This document shows, in pieces, positions 1-8,290 of a DNA stretch of 64,000 nt. Source of the stretch: Calidihabitans tengchongensis. GTDB lineage: Bacteria > Sysuimicrobiota > Sysuimicrobiia > Sysuimicrobiales > Kaftiobacteriaceae. Positions within the stretch are counted from its first letter, which is position 1. Each line of letters starts with the position of its first letter. The translations under genes and the position numbers were made by a program. The stretch is taken from the NCBI GenBank assembly GCA_031459615.1, contig JAVKIE010000008.1:1-64000 (forward strand), in the 5' to 3' direction. The notes below the pieces were generated by a model that was given only the letters and a program-made list of their open reading frames with translations, was not told the origin of the DNA and ran no database searches.

Positions 1-301
1 TGTCCACCCCCGCCTCCAGGGCGGCCAGGGCCAGCCGGTAGTCGAAGTGGATGTCGGCCACGATGGGGATGGGGCTGCGGGGCCGGATCTGCGCCAGGGC
101 CTGGGCGGCTTCCCGGTCAGGGACGGCTAGGCGGACGATCTCGCAGCCTTCGGCGGCCAGCTGGTAGATCTGGGCCAGGGTCCCCTCCACATCGCGGGTG
201 TCGGTGACGGTCATGGACTGCACCGCGATGGGCGCGCCGCCGCCGATCTCCACGCGGCCCACCCGCACCCGCCGGGTCTGCTCTCGCGGCCGCAGACTCA
301 T
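1..301 (-). CDS. ispG: 4-hydroxy-3-methylbut-2-enyl diphosphate synthase (IspG/GcpE), N-terminal part
   Basis: IspG reduces methylerythritol cyclodiphosphate to HMBPP in the non-mevalonate isoprenoid pathway, using a 4Fe-4S cluster. Reading from the ATG at 301, about 100 residues are in the window. They show the family N-terminus: GGAPIAVQSMT followed by TDTRDVEGTLAQI, then GCEIVRLAVPD and PIVADIHFDYRLAL of the TIM barrel. The C-terminal cluster domain lies beyond position 1. The gene follows rseP by 19 bases in the dxr-rseP-ispG order, which groups two steps of the same pathway. The frame and family are clear; only completeness is unknown. Confidence 0.95.
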   Translation of the reverse strand, partial: MSLRPREQTRRVRVGRVEIGGGAPIAVQSMTVTDTRDVEGTLAQIYQLAAEGCEIVRLAVPDREAAQALAQIRPRSPIPIVADIHFDYRLALAALEAGVD

Positions 302-320
302 CGCCGTCTCCCCCGCCCGC

Positions 321-1382
321 TCACAGGCGCCCCAGGTCCCGCACGGTCAGCACCACCAGGAGCAGCATGAGCAGCGCAAACCCCACCAGGTGAATGTAGC
401 CTTCCCGCCGGGGGTCCACCGGACGCCGCCGGATGGCCTCCACCACCAGGAACAGCAACCGCCCTCCGTCCAGCGCCGGCACCGGCAGCAGGTTGAAGAG
501 TCCCACCATGATGCTGAGCAAGGCGGCCGTGTACACGAAGGGCTCCGCGCCGACCTGGGCCGCCTCTCCCAGAAATCGCACCGCGTCCACGGGGCCGGAC
601 AGTTCGCGGAAGAATGTCCCGCGGCGGACCAAGGCCGCCACCGCCCCGCCGATGGCGGCCGCGTACTGTCCGGTGGTGGTCACCCCCCACCACAGGGCCC
701 GCCCCGGACCCATGGGCTGGCGCACCGACTCCGGGCGGAACCCGATAAGCCCGATCCCCTGGCGCTGGTCGCGGATGGTGGTGACCTCCACCTCAAACCG
801 CCGCCCGTCGCGCTCCACGGTCAGCCGCAGGCGCTCGTGGGGACGGCGGTGGATGGTCTCGATGACCTGCTCGCCGTCGGCCATGGGCTGCCCGTCGATG
901 GCCGCGATCCGGTCGCCCGCCCGCAGGCCGACCGCCGCCGCCGGACAGGTGACCCGGCGGCCGTCGTCAGAGCAGACGGTGAGGACCTGTCCGATGCGGG
1001 TGCTGATCCCCACCGGCACCCCCAGGGCGGCGGCCAGGCCGGCGAACAGCAGCACCGCCAGGACCAGGTTCATCACCGGGCCGGCCAGCACCACGGCCAT
1101 GCGCTGCCAGACCGACTTGCTGCGCAGGCTGCCGGACCCGCTCGCGCCCTCTGCATCCTCCCCCGCCAGCCTCACATAGCCGCCCAGGGGGAGAACGTTG
1201 ACCGCGTACACCGTCTCCCCGCGGCGTATCCGCACCAGCGGCGGCCCGAATCCCAGGGCGAACGCCAGCACGGTGACGCCGGTACGCCGGGCGATCAGGA
1301 AGTGCCCCAGCTCGTGGGCGAAGATCATCAGCCCGAAGGCGACGATGGCCCACCCCAGGTTCACCGGCTGCACGCCGCTCAT
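321..1382 (-). CDS. rseP: Site-2 type intramembrane zinc metalloprotease RseP
   Basis: This is a 353-residue M50 membrane protease that cleaves transmembrane anti-sigma factors or signal-peptide remnants. The first membrane helix carries the zinc motif HELGH at residues 23-27. A PDZ domain follows in the middle (around residues 120-200, RAGDRIAAIDG). The third zinc ligand is in the conserved LLPVPALDGGRLLF stretch near residue 310. The length matches Bacillus RasP/YluC-like proteins with one PDZ domain. Its ATG overlaps the dxr stop as ATGA, so translation is probably coupled. The dxr-rseP neighbourhood is typical for the family. No anti-sigma factor gene is visible nearby. Confidence 0.95.
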   Translation of the reverse strand: MSGVQPVNLGWAIVAFGLMIFAHELGHFLIARRTGVTVLAFALGFGPPLVRIRRGETVYAVNVLPLGGYVRLAGEDAEGASGSGSLRSKSVWQRMAVVLAGPVMNLVLAVLLFAGLAAALGVPVGISTRIGQVLTVCSDDGRRVTCPAAAVGLRAGDRIAAIDGQPMADGEQVIETIHRRPHERLRLTVERDGRRFEVEVTTIRDQRQGIGLIGFRPESVRQPMGPGRALWWGVTTTGQYAAAIGGAVAALVRRGTFFRELSGPVDAVRFLGEAAQVGAEPFVYTAALLSIMVGLFNLLPVPALDGGRLLFLVVEAIRRRPVDPRREGYIHLVGFALLMLLLVVLTVRDLGRL

Positions 1383-2575
1383 GGATCACCCGCCCGGGCG
1401 GGGCCCGGGCCGGCGCGCGCCGGATCTCCCCGGGCGTACGTCCGGGCCCAGGCGTCGGCGGCCAGGATCTCCTCCACCGTGGGAGAGCTCACCGGCCGGT
1501 GGGCGTCGAGGGTCCGGCGGACGATCGCCGGGATGTCCAGAAACCTGATGCGGCCCTGCAGGAACAGCTCCACAGCCACCTCGTTGCTGGCGTTGAGCAC
1601 GGCCGGCATGGTGCCGCCGGCGGCCAGCGCCTCGTAGGCATACCCCAGGCAAGGATACCGCGCCGGGTCGGGCCGTTCAAAGGTCAGGGTCAGGCGATCC
1701 CAGTCCACCGACGGCGCCGGCAGCGGCCGGCGATCCCCGCCCCGCAGGGCGTAGGCGATGACGGGGCGCATGTCCGGAGGAGCCAGCTGGGCCTTCACGC
1801 TGCCGTCGACGAACTCCACCAGGGAGTGGACGATGCTCTGGGGGTGAATGACCACCTCGATGCGCTCCGGGGGGACGCCGAACAGGTGATGGGCCTCGAT
1901 CACCTCCAGCCCCTTGTTCATCAGCGTGGCCGAATCCACCGTGATCTTGGGGCCCATCCTCCAGGTGGGGTGCGCCAGGGCGTCGTCCGGGCGCGCGGCC
2001 GCCAGCGCCTCGCGCGGCCAGCGCAGGAATGGCCCGCCCGAGGCGGTCAGCAGGATCCTGCGCACCGCGTCGGGCGACTCGCCGCGCAGGCACTGGGCGA
2101 TGGCCACATGCTCGCTGTCCACCGGCAGCACCCGCCGGCCCCGCGCCCGCGCCTCGCCCATGACCACAGCGCCGGCGGCCACCAGCACCTCCTTGGTGGC
2201 CAGGGCCACGTCGCGGCCGGCCCGCAGCGCGGCCAGGGTGGGCAGCAACCCGGCGGCACCCACCACCGCCACCAGAACCACGTCCGCCTCCCCCCAGGCG
2301 GCCAGGGCCTCCAGGGCGTGGGGGCCCGACAGCAGCTGCACGCCGGACGGCAGCTCCGAACGCAGCTCGGCGGCGGCCTGCGGGTCGTCCAGCGCCACCA
2401 CCTCGGGACGGAATCGGCGGACCTGCTCGGCGAGCGCGGAGGCGTTCCGGCGCGCGCCCACGCCCACCACCTCGAACTCCCCGGTCTGCTCCACCACCTC
2501 CAGGGCCTGGCGGCCGATGCTGCCGGTGCTGCCCAGGATCACCAGACGCCGTCGGCGCTCCACGGCCGAGCTCAC
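1379..2575 (-). CDS. dxr: 1-deoxy-D-xylulose 5-phosphate reductoisomerase
   Basis: Dxr converts DXP to MEP with NADPH, the committed step of the MEP isoprenoid pathway. The 398-residue product starts at a GTG that overlaps the cdsA stop (GTGA). It has the NADPH motif GSTGSIGRQALEV near the start, the metal-binding VDSEH, the ASGGPF loop, TVDSATLMNKGLE, HPQSIVHSLVEF and NASNEVAVE, all in the family order. An open frame continues upstream of the GTG through cdsA, but that part resembles no Dxr sequence. The 3' end overlaps the rseP start. The C-terminal tail after residue 380 is alanine/proline-rich and probably disordered. Confidence 0.96.
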   Translation of the reverse strand: MSSAVERRRRLVILGSTGSIGRQALEVVEQTGEFEVVGVGARRNASALAEQVRRFRPEVVALDDPQAAAELRSELPSGVQLLSGPHALEALAAWGEADVVLVAVVGAAGLLPTLAALRAGRDVALATKEVLVAAGAVVMGEARARGRRVLPVDSEHVAIAQCLRGESPDAVRRILLTASGGPFLRWPREALAAARPDDALAHPTWRMGPKITVDSATLMNKGLEVIEAHHLFGVPPERIEVVIHPQSIVHSLVEFVDGSVKAQLAPPDMRPVIAYALRGGDRRPLPAPSVDWDRLTLTFERPDPARYPCLGYAYEALAAGGTMPAVLNASNEVAVELFLQGRIRFLDIPAIVRRTLDAHRPVSSPTVEEILAADAWARTYARGDPARAGPGPARAGDP

Positions 2576-3417
2576 CGCCCCCAGGCGGCGGCCAGCAGGT
2601 AGCCCACCGGCGCGGCCACCAGCATGCCGTCGAACCTGTCCAGGACCCCGCCGTGGCCGGGCAGCAGCGCGCCGGAGTCCTTGACCCCGGCGGCGCGCTT
2701 GAGGGCGGACTCCAGCAGGTCGCCGGCCTGGGCGCTGGCGCTGACGACGACGCCGAACACCGCCCCGCTTCCGGAAGACAGGCCCAGTATCGAGGCGGTC
2801 CCCATTCCCACCGCCAGGCCCGCGGCCAGGCCGGCCGCCGCACCCTCCCAGCTCTTGCCCGGGCTGATCCGCGGGGCCAGCCGGTGGCGGCCGGCGGCGA
2901 GCCCGACGGCGTACGCCGCCACATCCACCGTCCAGATCGTGACCACAAACGCCAGGACCTCCCCCGCGCCCGCCTCCGCGCGCCAGCGCGCCAGCAGCCC
3001 CAGGGGGACGCCGAGGTACGTCGGGGCCATCAGCGCGGGGAGGAACGGACTCCCGGCCACCGGTCCGGCGGACGGGCGCCCGACGCCCCGATACGCCCAC
3101 GCCGCCAGGACGGTCGTCACCGCCCACACGGCCAGCAGGGCCTCCGTCGCGGGGAGCGAAGCGCGCGCCGCCACGGCCGCCGCGGCAGCCGTGGCCGGGA
3201 GCGTCAGGCCGTCCGCCCGCCCGGAGCGCTGCGGAGCCGACGGCGGGCGCAGGCGCACCAGTTCCCACCACCCCAGGATCCCCACGGCGGCCAGAAGCGC
3301 GATCCACCACCCGCCTCCGGCCCACAGGGCGGCCACCACCAGCGGAATGCCGGCCACGGCGGTCGCAGTGCGCCGGCCCAGCTGGGCCCCGGCGAGCCGA
3401 CGGCGAACGTCAGCCAC
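2572..3417 (-). CDS. cdsA: Phosphatidate cytidylyltransferase
   Basis: CdsA makes CDP-diacylglycerol from phosphatidic acid and CTP at the inner membrane, feeding phospholipid synthesis. The 281-residue product begins at GTG 3417 and overlaps the end of uppS by 8 bases. It has several hydrophobic segments from residue 20 onward. The diagnostic C-terminal CDP-alcohol signature is complete near residues 235-265: SALKRAAGVKDSG, then GHGGVLDRFD. The place between uppS and dxr is the usual one in Gram-positive-like genomes. Confidence 0.95.
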   Translation of the reverse strand: MADVRRRLAGAQLGRRTATAVAGIPLVVAALWAGGGWWIALLAAVGILGWWELVRLRPPSAPQRSGRADGLTLPATAAAAAVAARASLPATEALLAVWAVTTVLAAWAYRGVGRPSAGPVAGSPFLPALMAPTYLGVPLGLLARWRAEAGAGEVLAFVVTIWTVDVAAYAVGLAAGRHRLAPRISPGKSWEGAAAGLAAGLAVGMGTASILGLSSGSGAVFGVVVSASAQAGDLLESALKRAAGVKDSGALLPGHGGVLDRFDGMLVAAPVGYLLAAAWGR

Positions 3418-4171
3418 CCAGACTGTCCTCCACGCCGCCGAACCGGCGGCGACGCTGCTGGTACTCGGCGATGGCGGCCTCCAGGTGGCTGCGGGAGAAG
3501 TCGGGCCAGTAGACGTCGCAGAAGTACAGCTCGGTGTAGGCGATCTGCCACAGGAGGAAGTTGGAGACCCTCTGCTCCCCGCCGGTGCGGATGAGCAGGT
3601 CGGGATCGGGCAGCCCGGCCGTATACAGGTAGCGGTCCACCAGGGCCTCGTCGATGGCCTCCGGCCGCAGCGCTCCGCGGGCCACGTCGGCGGCCACCCG
3701 GCGCAGGGCGGTCACGATCTCGGCCCGCCCGCCGTAGTTGTAGGCCACGTTGAGGACCAGCGCGCCGTTTTCCCGGGTGCGCTCCACCACGTCCGCGATC
3801 TGGTCCCGCAACGCGGGATCCAGCGACTGGAGATCGCCGCTGACCCGCAGCTGCACCCCGGCGCGCAACAGGTCCGACGCCTCTTCCCGCACCGCCTCGG
3901 CCAGCAGCGCCATCAGCGCGGTCACTTCCTCGGCGGGCCGACGCCAGTTTTCGGTGGAAAACGCGTACAGGGTCAGGACCCGCACCCCCAGGTCGCGGCA
4001 GGCGTCCACGGTGCGGCGCGCCGCCTCCAGGCCGGCCCGGTGGCCGGCGACCCGGGGCAGCCCCCGGGAGGCGGCCCACCGGCCGTTGCCGTCCATGATG
4101 ATGGCGACGTGGGCCGGCATGCGGTCCGGGTCCAGGAGGACACCGGAAGGACGAACATCCGGGCGGCTCAC
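3410..4171 (-). CDS. uppS: Undecaprenyl diphosphate synthase (isoprenyl transferase)
   Basis: UppS condenses isopentenyl units onto farnesyl diphosphate in cis configuration to give the C55 lipid carrier for peptidoglycan. From the GTG at 4171 (overlapping the previous stop as GTGA) it is 253 residues, a normal length. MDGNGRW sits near residue 25 and carries the catalytic Asp. FSTENWRRP, NYGGRAEI, DLLIRTGGEQRVSNFLLWQ and ELYF follow. A later in-frame ATG (residue 18) could also be the start. Upstream lies a small PASTA-like gene, downstream cdsA. Confidence 0.95.
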   Translation of the reverse strand: MSRPDVRPSGVLLDPDRMPAHVAIIMDGNGRWAASRGLPRVAGHRAGLEAARRTVDACRDLGVRVLTLYAFSTENWRRPAEEVTALMALLAEAVREEASDLLRAGVQLRVSGDLQSLDPALRDQIADVVERTRENGALVLNVAYNYGGRAEIVTALRRVAADVARGALRPEAIDEALVDRYLYTAGLPDPDLLIRTGGEQRVSNFLLWQIAYTELYFCDVYWPDFSRSHLEAAIAEYQQRRRRFGGVEDSLGG

Positions 4172-4416
4172 GGCTCGGCCGGCGCGGCGATCCGTTCGGG
4201 GGTCACCACCAGGTCCACGCCCCCCTCCGGATCCCGGCGCACCCGGATCACCCGCAGGGGGCCCTCCAGGGCCACCGGGAACGGCGGGCGGGTCTCCCGC
4301 ACCGACCGCACCGGCACGCCGGCGGCGGCCAGGCGCGCGAGGGCCTGCTCGATCTCCAGGCCCACCACGTCGGTGGGGTCGGGGCGGGACGTCGCAGGGG
4401 CGGGCGGGGCCGTCAC
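4168..4416 (-). CDS. Small stand-alone PASTA-like domain protein
   Basis: This is an 82-residue product with no signal peptide or membrane segment. After a proline-rich start, residues 16-80 look like one PASTA repeat: VVGLEIEQALARLAAAGVPV, then a strand-rich region ending in GGVDLVVTPERI. PASTA domains normally sit in tandem outside the membrane on PBPs or PknB-type kinases and bind peptidoglycan fragments. A free cytosolic copy is unusual. GTG 4416 overlaps the frr stop, and its own stop overlaps the uppS start, so it is a coupled member of the frr-uppS operon. The function is unknown. Coding is supported by tight packing on both sides. Confidence 0.75.
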   Translation of the reverse strand: MTAPPAPATSRPDPTDVVGLEIEQALARLAAAGVPVRSVRETRPPFPVALEGPLRVIRVRRDPEGGVDLVVTPERIAAPAEP

Positions 4417-4970
4417 AGCTCCATGATCTCCTTGTCCTTGGCCTGGAGCAGGGCGTCGATCTCGCCGATGAAGCGGTCGGTGAGCTTCTGCAGCTCGTCC
4501 AGGGCCCGCCGGGCTTCATCCTCGGAGATCTCGCCGTCGTCTTCCAGGCGCTCGATCATCTCCTTGGCCTCCCGGCGCACGTTGCGGATGGCCACGCGCC
4601 CTTCCTCGGCGTGCTTGTGGGCCACCTTGACCAGTTCCCGCCTCCGCTCCTCGGTGAGGGGCGGGATCGGCACGCGCACGTGCACCCCGTCGCTGGTGGG
4701 AACCAGCCCCAGGTCGCTCTTGAGGATCGCCTTCTCGACCTCTTTGACGAACTTGCGGTCCCAGGGCTGGATGACCAGCAGCCGCGGTTCCGGCACCGTC
4801 ACCGTGGCCATCTGGGTGATGGGGGTGGGAACCCCGTAGTACTCCACCCGGATCTGTTCCAGCAGGGCGGGGCTGGCGCGGCCGGTCCGCAGGGCGGCCA
4901 GCTCGTGGCGGGTGGCCTCCACCGCTTTCTGCATCCGGGTGCGGGCGTCGGCCAGCACCTCCGCAATCAC
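4413..4970 (-). CDS. frr: Ribosome recycling factor
   Basis: RRF splits post-termination ribosomes with EF-G. The product is 185 residues from the GTG that overlaps the pyrH stop, exactly the usual size. Family hallmarks: LRTGRASPALLEQIRVEYYG near residues 28-46, MATVTVPEPRLLVIQPWD, the basic RRELVKVAHKHAEEGRVAIRNVRR helix, and a long C-terminal coiled helix. An upstream extension of the frame is out of register with the family and overlaps pyrH. The pyrH-frr pair is conserved across bacteria. Confidence 0.96.
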   Translation of the reverse strand: MIAEVLADARTRMQKAVEATRHELAALRTGRASPALLEQIRVEYYGVPTPITQMATVTVPEPRLLVIQPWDRKFVKEVEKAILKSDLGLVPTSDGVHVRVPIPPLTEERRRELVKVAHKHAEEGRVAIRNVRREAKEMIERLEDDGEISEDEARRALDELQKLTDRFIGEIDALLQAKDKEIMEL

Positions 4971-5716
4971 CGTCGCACCCCTCCTCCCTGGGTGACCAGC
5001 GTGCCCACGTCCTCCCCCAGGACGGCCCGACGGATGTTGCCCGGCTGGGCCACGTCGAAGACGATGATGTCCATGTTGTTGTCCTTGCACAGCGCCACGG
5101 CCGTGGCGTCCATCACCTTCAGGTCCCGGTTCAGCACGTCCATGTATTCCAGCCGGCGGAACAGGACGGCGTCGGGGTAGACGTTGGGATCCTTGTCGTA
5201 GACGCCGGCCACCCCCTTCTTGGCCATGAGGACCGCGTCGGCCTCGATCTCGATGGCGCGCAGGGCGGCGGCCGTATCGGTGGTGAAATAGGGGCTGCCG
5301 GTCCCGCCGGCAAAGATGACCACCCGCCCCTTCTCCAGGTGGCGGATGGCGCGGCGGCGGATGTAGGGCTCGGCGATCTGGTGCATCTCCAGGGCGGTCT
5401 GCACCCGGGTCACCAGCCCTTCTTTTTCCATGATGTCCTGCAGGGCCAGGGCGTTGATGACCGTGGCCAGCATGCCCATGTAGTGGCCGGTCACCGGGTC
5501 GATGCCCAGCCGGGCCGACAGGTCGGCCCCGCGCACCAGGTTGCCCCCGCCGACCACGATGGCCACCTGGACGCCCTGGGCCATCACGTCCTTGACCTCC
5601 CGGGCCACCAGGCGCAGGACGCCGGGATCCAGCCCCGTGCGGCCCTCGCCGGCGAGGGCTTCGCCGCTGAGCTTGAGCAGAACGCGCCGGTATCTGGGAG
5701 AGGGGACCGAGGTCAT
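4967..5716 (-). CDS. pyrH: Uridylate kinase (UMP kinase)
   Basis: PyrH phosphorylates UMP to UDP and belongs to the amino-acid kinase fold. The 249-residue product starts at ATG 5716 behind a purine-rich GGGGAGGG site. It shows VLLKLSGEALAG at the start, VVGGGNLVRG, GHYMGMLATVINALALQD, FAGGTGSPYFTTDTAAALRA and DAVLMAKKGVAGVYDKDP. The stop overlaps the frr start. Its place between tsf and frr is the standard translation-operon arrangement. Confidence 0.96.
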   Translation of the reverse strand: MTSVPSPRYRRVLLKLSGEALAGEGRTGLDPGVLRLVAREVKDVMAQGVQVAIVVGGGNLVRGADLSARLGIDPVTGHYMGMLATVINALALQDIMEKEGLVTRVQTALEMHQIAEPYIRRRAIRHLEKGRVVIFAGGTGSPYFTTDTAAALRAIEIEADAVLMAKKGVAGVYDKDPNVYPDAVLFRRLEYMDVLNRDLKVMDATAVALCKDNNMDIIVFDVAQPGNIRRAVLGEDVGTLVTQGGGVRR

Positions 5717-5735
5717 GGGGGCCCTCCCCTCGTCG

Positions 5736-6326
5736 TCACTCCCCGACCCGGAATCGGGCAAACCGCCGGACCCGGATGTTCTCCCCCAGGCGGGCGATGG
5801 CCTCGGTGATGATGTCCCGGACCCGGCGCGACTCATCCCGGATGAACGGCTGCTCCAGCAGCACCACGTCCTGGAACCACCTCTCCAGCCGCCCGTCCAC
5901 CGCCGCCGCCGGCTTGCCGGCCAGCTCGGCGGCGAACTGGCGGCGCTGGGCCTCCACCACGTCGGCCGGCACCTCCTCCCGGCTCACGTAGAGGGGAGCC
6001 GATGCGGTCACCTGCATCGCCAGGTCCCGGGCCAGGCGCCGGAAGTCGTCGGTGCGGGCCACGAAGTCCGTCTCGCAGTTGACCTCCACCAACGCCCCCA
6101 CCCGCCCGCCGGTGTGGACGTACGCCTCCACCAGCCCCTCGGCGGCCACCCGGCCGGCCTTGCGGGCCGCGACGGCCACGCCCCGGGCCCGCAGGATCTC
6201 CACGGCGCGCTCCAGGTCGCCGCCGGCTTCCCGCAGCGCCGCCCGGCAGTCCATCACGCCGGCCCCGGTGCGGGCGCGCAGTTCCTTGATCAACTCGATC
6301 CCGATCTCCGACACTGTGGGGTCCAC
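5736..6326 (-). CDS. tsf: Elongation factor Ts (short form)
   Basis: EF-Ts is the nucleotide-exchange factor for EF-Tu. At 196 residues from GTG 6326 this is the short form with one core subdomain, as in Thermus and cyanobacteria, not the roughly 290-residue E. coli form. Visible: the UBA-like N-terminus IKELRARTGAGVMDCRAAL, VEAYVHTGGRVGALVEVNCETDFVART, and a C-terminal helical module. A second GTG lies four codons inside. It follows rpsB directly, as expected. Confidence 0.95.
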   Translation of the reverse strand: MDPTVSEIGIELIKELRARTGAGVMDCRAALREAGGDLERAVEILRARGVAVAARKAGRVAAEGLVEAYVHTGGRVGALVEVNCETDFVARTDDFRRLARDLAMQVTASAPLYVSREEVPADVVEAQRRQFAAELAGKPAAAVDGRLERWFQDVVLLEQPFIRDESRRVRDIITEAIARLGENIRVRRFARFRVGE

Positions 6327-7169
6327 CTACCGCTCCTCCTCCGCCAGCTCCACCGGCTCGGCTTCGGGCAGGATCTCCTCGACCAGACCCTCCTCGGCCA
6401 GGACCTCCTCCGGCACCTCTTCCGGCGCCTCCGGGGCCTCGGCCGGGGCCGCGGCCGGCGCCTCCTCGACCACCTCGCGCTTGCGCCGCTCCTCCAGGCC
6501 CTCCAGGCAGGCGTTGGCGATCCGGCTGGTGATCAGCCGCACCGCCCGGATGGCGTCGTCGTTGCCGGGGATGGGATAGTCCACCTCGTCGGGATCGCAG
6601 TTGGTGTCCACGATGGCCACCACCGGGATCCCCAGCTTGCGCGCTTCGGCCACCGCGATGTGCTCCTTGCGGGTGTCCACCACATAGACCACGGCGGGCA
6701 GGGTGGTCATGTTCTTCACCCCGCCCAGGTACTTCTCCAGCCGGGCCAGCTCCTCCAGCAGCCGGGCCTGCTCCCTCTTGGGCAGCACGTCCAGGTGGCC
6801 ACGGTCGCGCATGTCCTCGATCTCCCGCAGCCGTTCCACCCGCCGGCGGATCGTCTGGAAGTTGGTCAGCATCCCGCCCAGCCACCGCACGGCGACGTAG
6901 GGCTGCTGGGCCCGGGTGGCCTCCTCCCGGATGGCGTCCTGCGCCTGCTTCTTCGTCCCCACGAACAGGCACGTCCCGCCGGCGGCCACGGCCTCCCGGA
7001 CGAACTGGTAGGCCTGCTCGATCATGGGGACGGTCTTCTGCAGGTCGATGATGTGGATGCCGTTGCGCTCGGTGAAGATGTAGCGGGCCATCTTGGGGTT
7101 CCACCGGCGGGTCTGGTGCCCGAAGTGGACCCCGGCCTCCAGCAACTGCTTCATGGTCACAACCGGCAC
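6327..7169 (-). CDS. rpsB: 30S ribosomal protein S2
   Basis: S2 is a 30S head/platform protein. The product is 280 residues from GTG 7169, which has an AGGAGG-type site about 8 bases upstream. Core motifs: LLEAGVHFGHQTRRWNPKM, IHIIDLQKT, VGTKKQAQD, RWLGGMLTNFQTI and VVYVVDTRKEHIAVAEARKLGIPVVAIVDTNCDP. The core ends near residue 230. An acidic Glu/Ala/Pro-rich tail of about 50 residues follows (repeats like EAPEEVPEEV). Such a tail is found in some lineages and should be flexible. The next gene, tsf, starts immediately after the stop. Confidence 0.96.
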   Translation of the reverse strand: MPVVTMKQLLEAGVHFGHQTRRWNPKMARYIFTERNGIHIIDLQKTVPMIEQAYQFVREAVAAGGTCLFVGTKKQAQDAIREEATRAQQPYVAVRWLGGMLTNFQTIRRRVERLREIEDMRDRGHLDVLPKREQARLLEELARLEKYLGGVKNMTTLPAVVYVVDTRKEHIAVAEARKLGIPVVAIVDTNCDPDEVDYPIPGNDDAIRAVRLITSRIANACLEGLEERRKREVVEEAPAAAPAEAPEAPEEVPEEVLAEEGLVEEILPEAEPVELAEEER

Positions 7170-7333
7170 GATCTGTCCCTCCTCCTGGTTGTCTCCTCCG
7201 CCTCCGTCCTCCCCCGCCGGACCCCGAAGGGACCCCCGGCGGAGTCGGGAGGCGTGCGATCTCCGGGCCCGCCACAGACGACCGCGCCCCGGCGGCGACC
7301 CGGGGCGCCCATCGCCGTGCGGCGAGCCCGCCG

Positions 7334-7363
7334 TAGTATAGCACACCTTCTCCGGCGGCGTCA
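7334..7363 (-). promoter_or_regulatory. Probable promoter of the rpsB-tsf operon
   Basis: On the minus strand a -10 box TATACT (7334-7339) is preceded at 18 bases by CTGACG (7358-7363), which overlaps the xerC stop codon. Expected transcription start is near 7327, leaving a leader of about 160 bases (7170-7327) before rpsB. It is rich in G/C hairpin potential and has no gene. A long rpsB leader could host S2 autoregulation, but no known S2 leader motif was recognised. Confidence 0.5.
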
Positions 7364-8290
7364 GGCCCGCGGGTGCGCCCGGTCGTACACGCGCTTGAGC
7401 CAGTCCCGGGAGACGTGGGTGTAGACCTGGGTGGTGCGCAGAGAGGCGTGGCCCAGCAGTTCCTGAACCGCCCGCAGGTCGGCTCCTCCATCCAGCAGAT
7501 GGGTGGCGAAGGTGTGGCGCAGCACGTGGGGGCTCACCCGGCGGGCCAGGGCCGCCTGGCGGATGGCCCGGAGGACGATCACCCGCACGCCCCGGTCGGT
7601 GAGCGGGCCGCCGCGGGCGTTCACGAAGACCGCGTCGGTGCGCCGCGCCCCCACCAGCTGCGGCCGGGCCCGGGTCAGGTAGTGGTCCAGGGCCTCGCGG
7701 GCCGCCGCGGTCAGCAGGACGATGCGCTCCCGGCGCCCCTTGCCCAGCACCCGGATCTCTCCCTCCCACTGCAGGTCGGCCAGCCGCAGGCCCACCAGTT
7801 CGGCCACGCGCATCCCGGTGGCGTACAGGACCTCCAGCAGCGCCCGGTCGCGCAGGCCCCGGGGGGTGGTCACGTCGGGCGCGGCCAGGACCGCCCGCAC
7901 TTCCTCGGGGGTGAGGAACTGCGGCAGCCGCCGCGGCCGGCGGGGCGGACCCACCAGGCTCATCGGATTGCGGGTCACGATCCCCTCGCGGTACAGGAAC
8001 CGGAAGAACCCTCGCAGGGCCGACAGCCGTCGGGCGATGGAACTGCGGGCGTATCGGCGGTCCAGCTCCACCACGTACCGGCGGGCCACCTCCGGGGTGA
8101 CCTGATCCCAGCGGACCAGGCCCTGCCGGCGGAGGAACGCGGCAAACGCCCGCAGGTCCCGGGCGTAGGCAGCCAGGGTGTGGGCCGAGGCGTCGCGCTC
8201 TCCCTCCAGCGCCCGCAGGTAGGCGGCCACGTCCGGAGGGACGTCCGCCGGCGGATCGGGGACGCGGCCGGAGGGGGCGGCGGGGCTCAT
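7361..8290 (-). CDS. xerC: Tyrosine recombinase XerC/XerD family
   Basis: This is a 309-residue tyrosine recombinase, probably for chromosome dimer resolution. An N-terminal SAM-like core-binding domain covers residues 15-105. The catalytic domain carries the full set: Arg161 (ATGMRVAEL), Lys184 (GKGRRERI), His255 and Arg258 (SPHVLRHTFATHLL), His281 (LGHASLRTTQVYTH) and Tyr290. ATG 8290 overlaps the topA stop as ATGA. The topA-xerC-rpsB order is the Bacillota order, which favours a housekeeping Xer over a mobile-element integrase. XerC or XerD identity cannot be fixed. Confidence 0.9.
   Translation of the reverse strand: MSPAAPSGRVPDPPADVPPDVAAYLRALEGERDASAHTLAAYARDLRAFAAFLRRQGLVRWDQVTPEVARRYVVELDRRYARSSIARRLSALRGFFRFLYREGIVTRNPMSLVGPPRRPRRLPQFLTPEEVRAVLAAPDVTTPRGLRDRALLEVLYATGMRVAELVGLRLADLQWEGEIRVLGKGRRERIVLLTAAAREALDHYLTRARPQLVGARRTDAVFVNARGGPLTDRGVRVIVLRAIRQAALARRVSPHVLRHTFATHLLDGGADLRAVQELLGHASLRTTQVYTHVSRDWLKRVYDRAHPRA

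Noticed and set aside
198..1637. Long open frame on the + strand across rseP and dxr
   Set aside because: Low-complexity His/Gln/Arg/Pro product antisense to well-conserved genes; typical GC-rich shadow.
7361..8290. XerC as the integrase of a mobile island
   Set aside because: It sits in the conserved topA-xerC-rpsB order and overlaps topA; housekeeping role is simpler.
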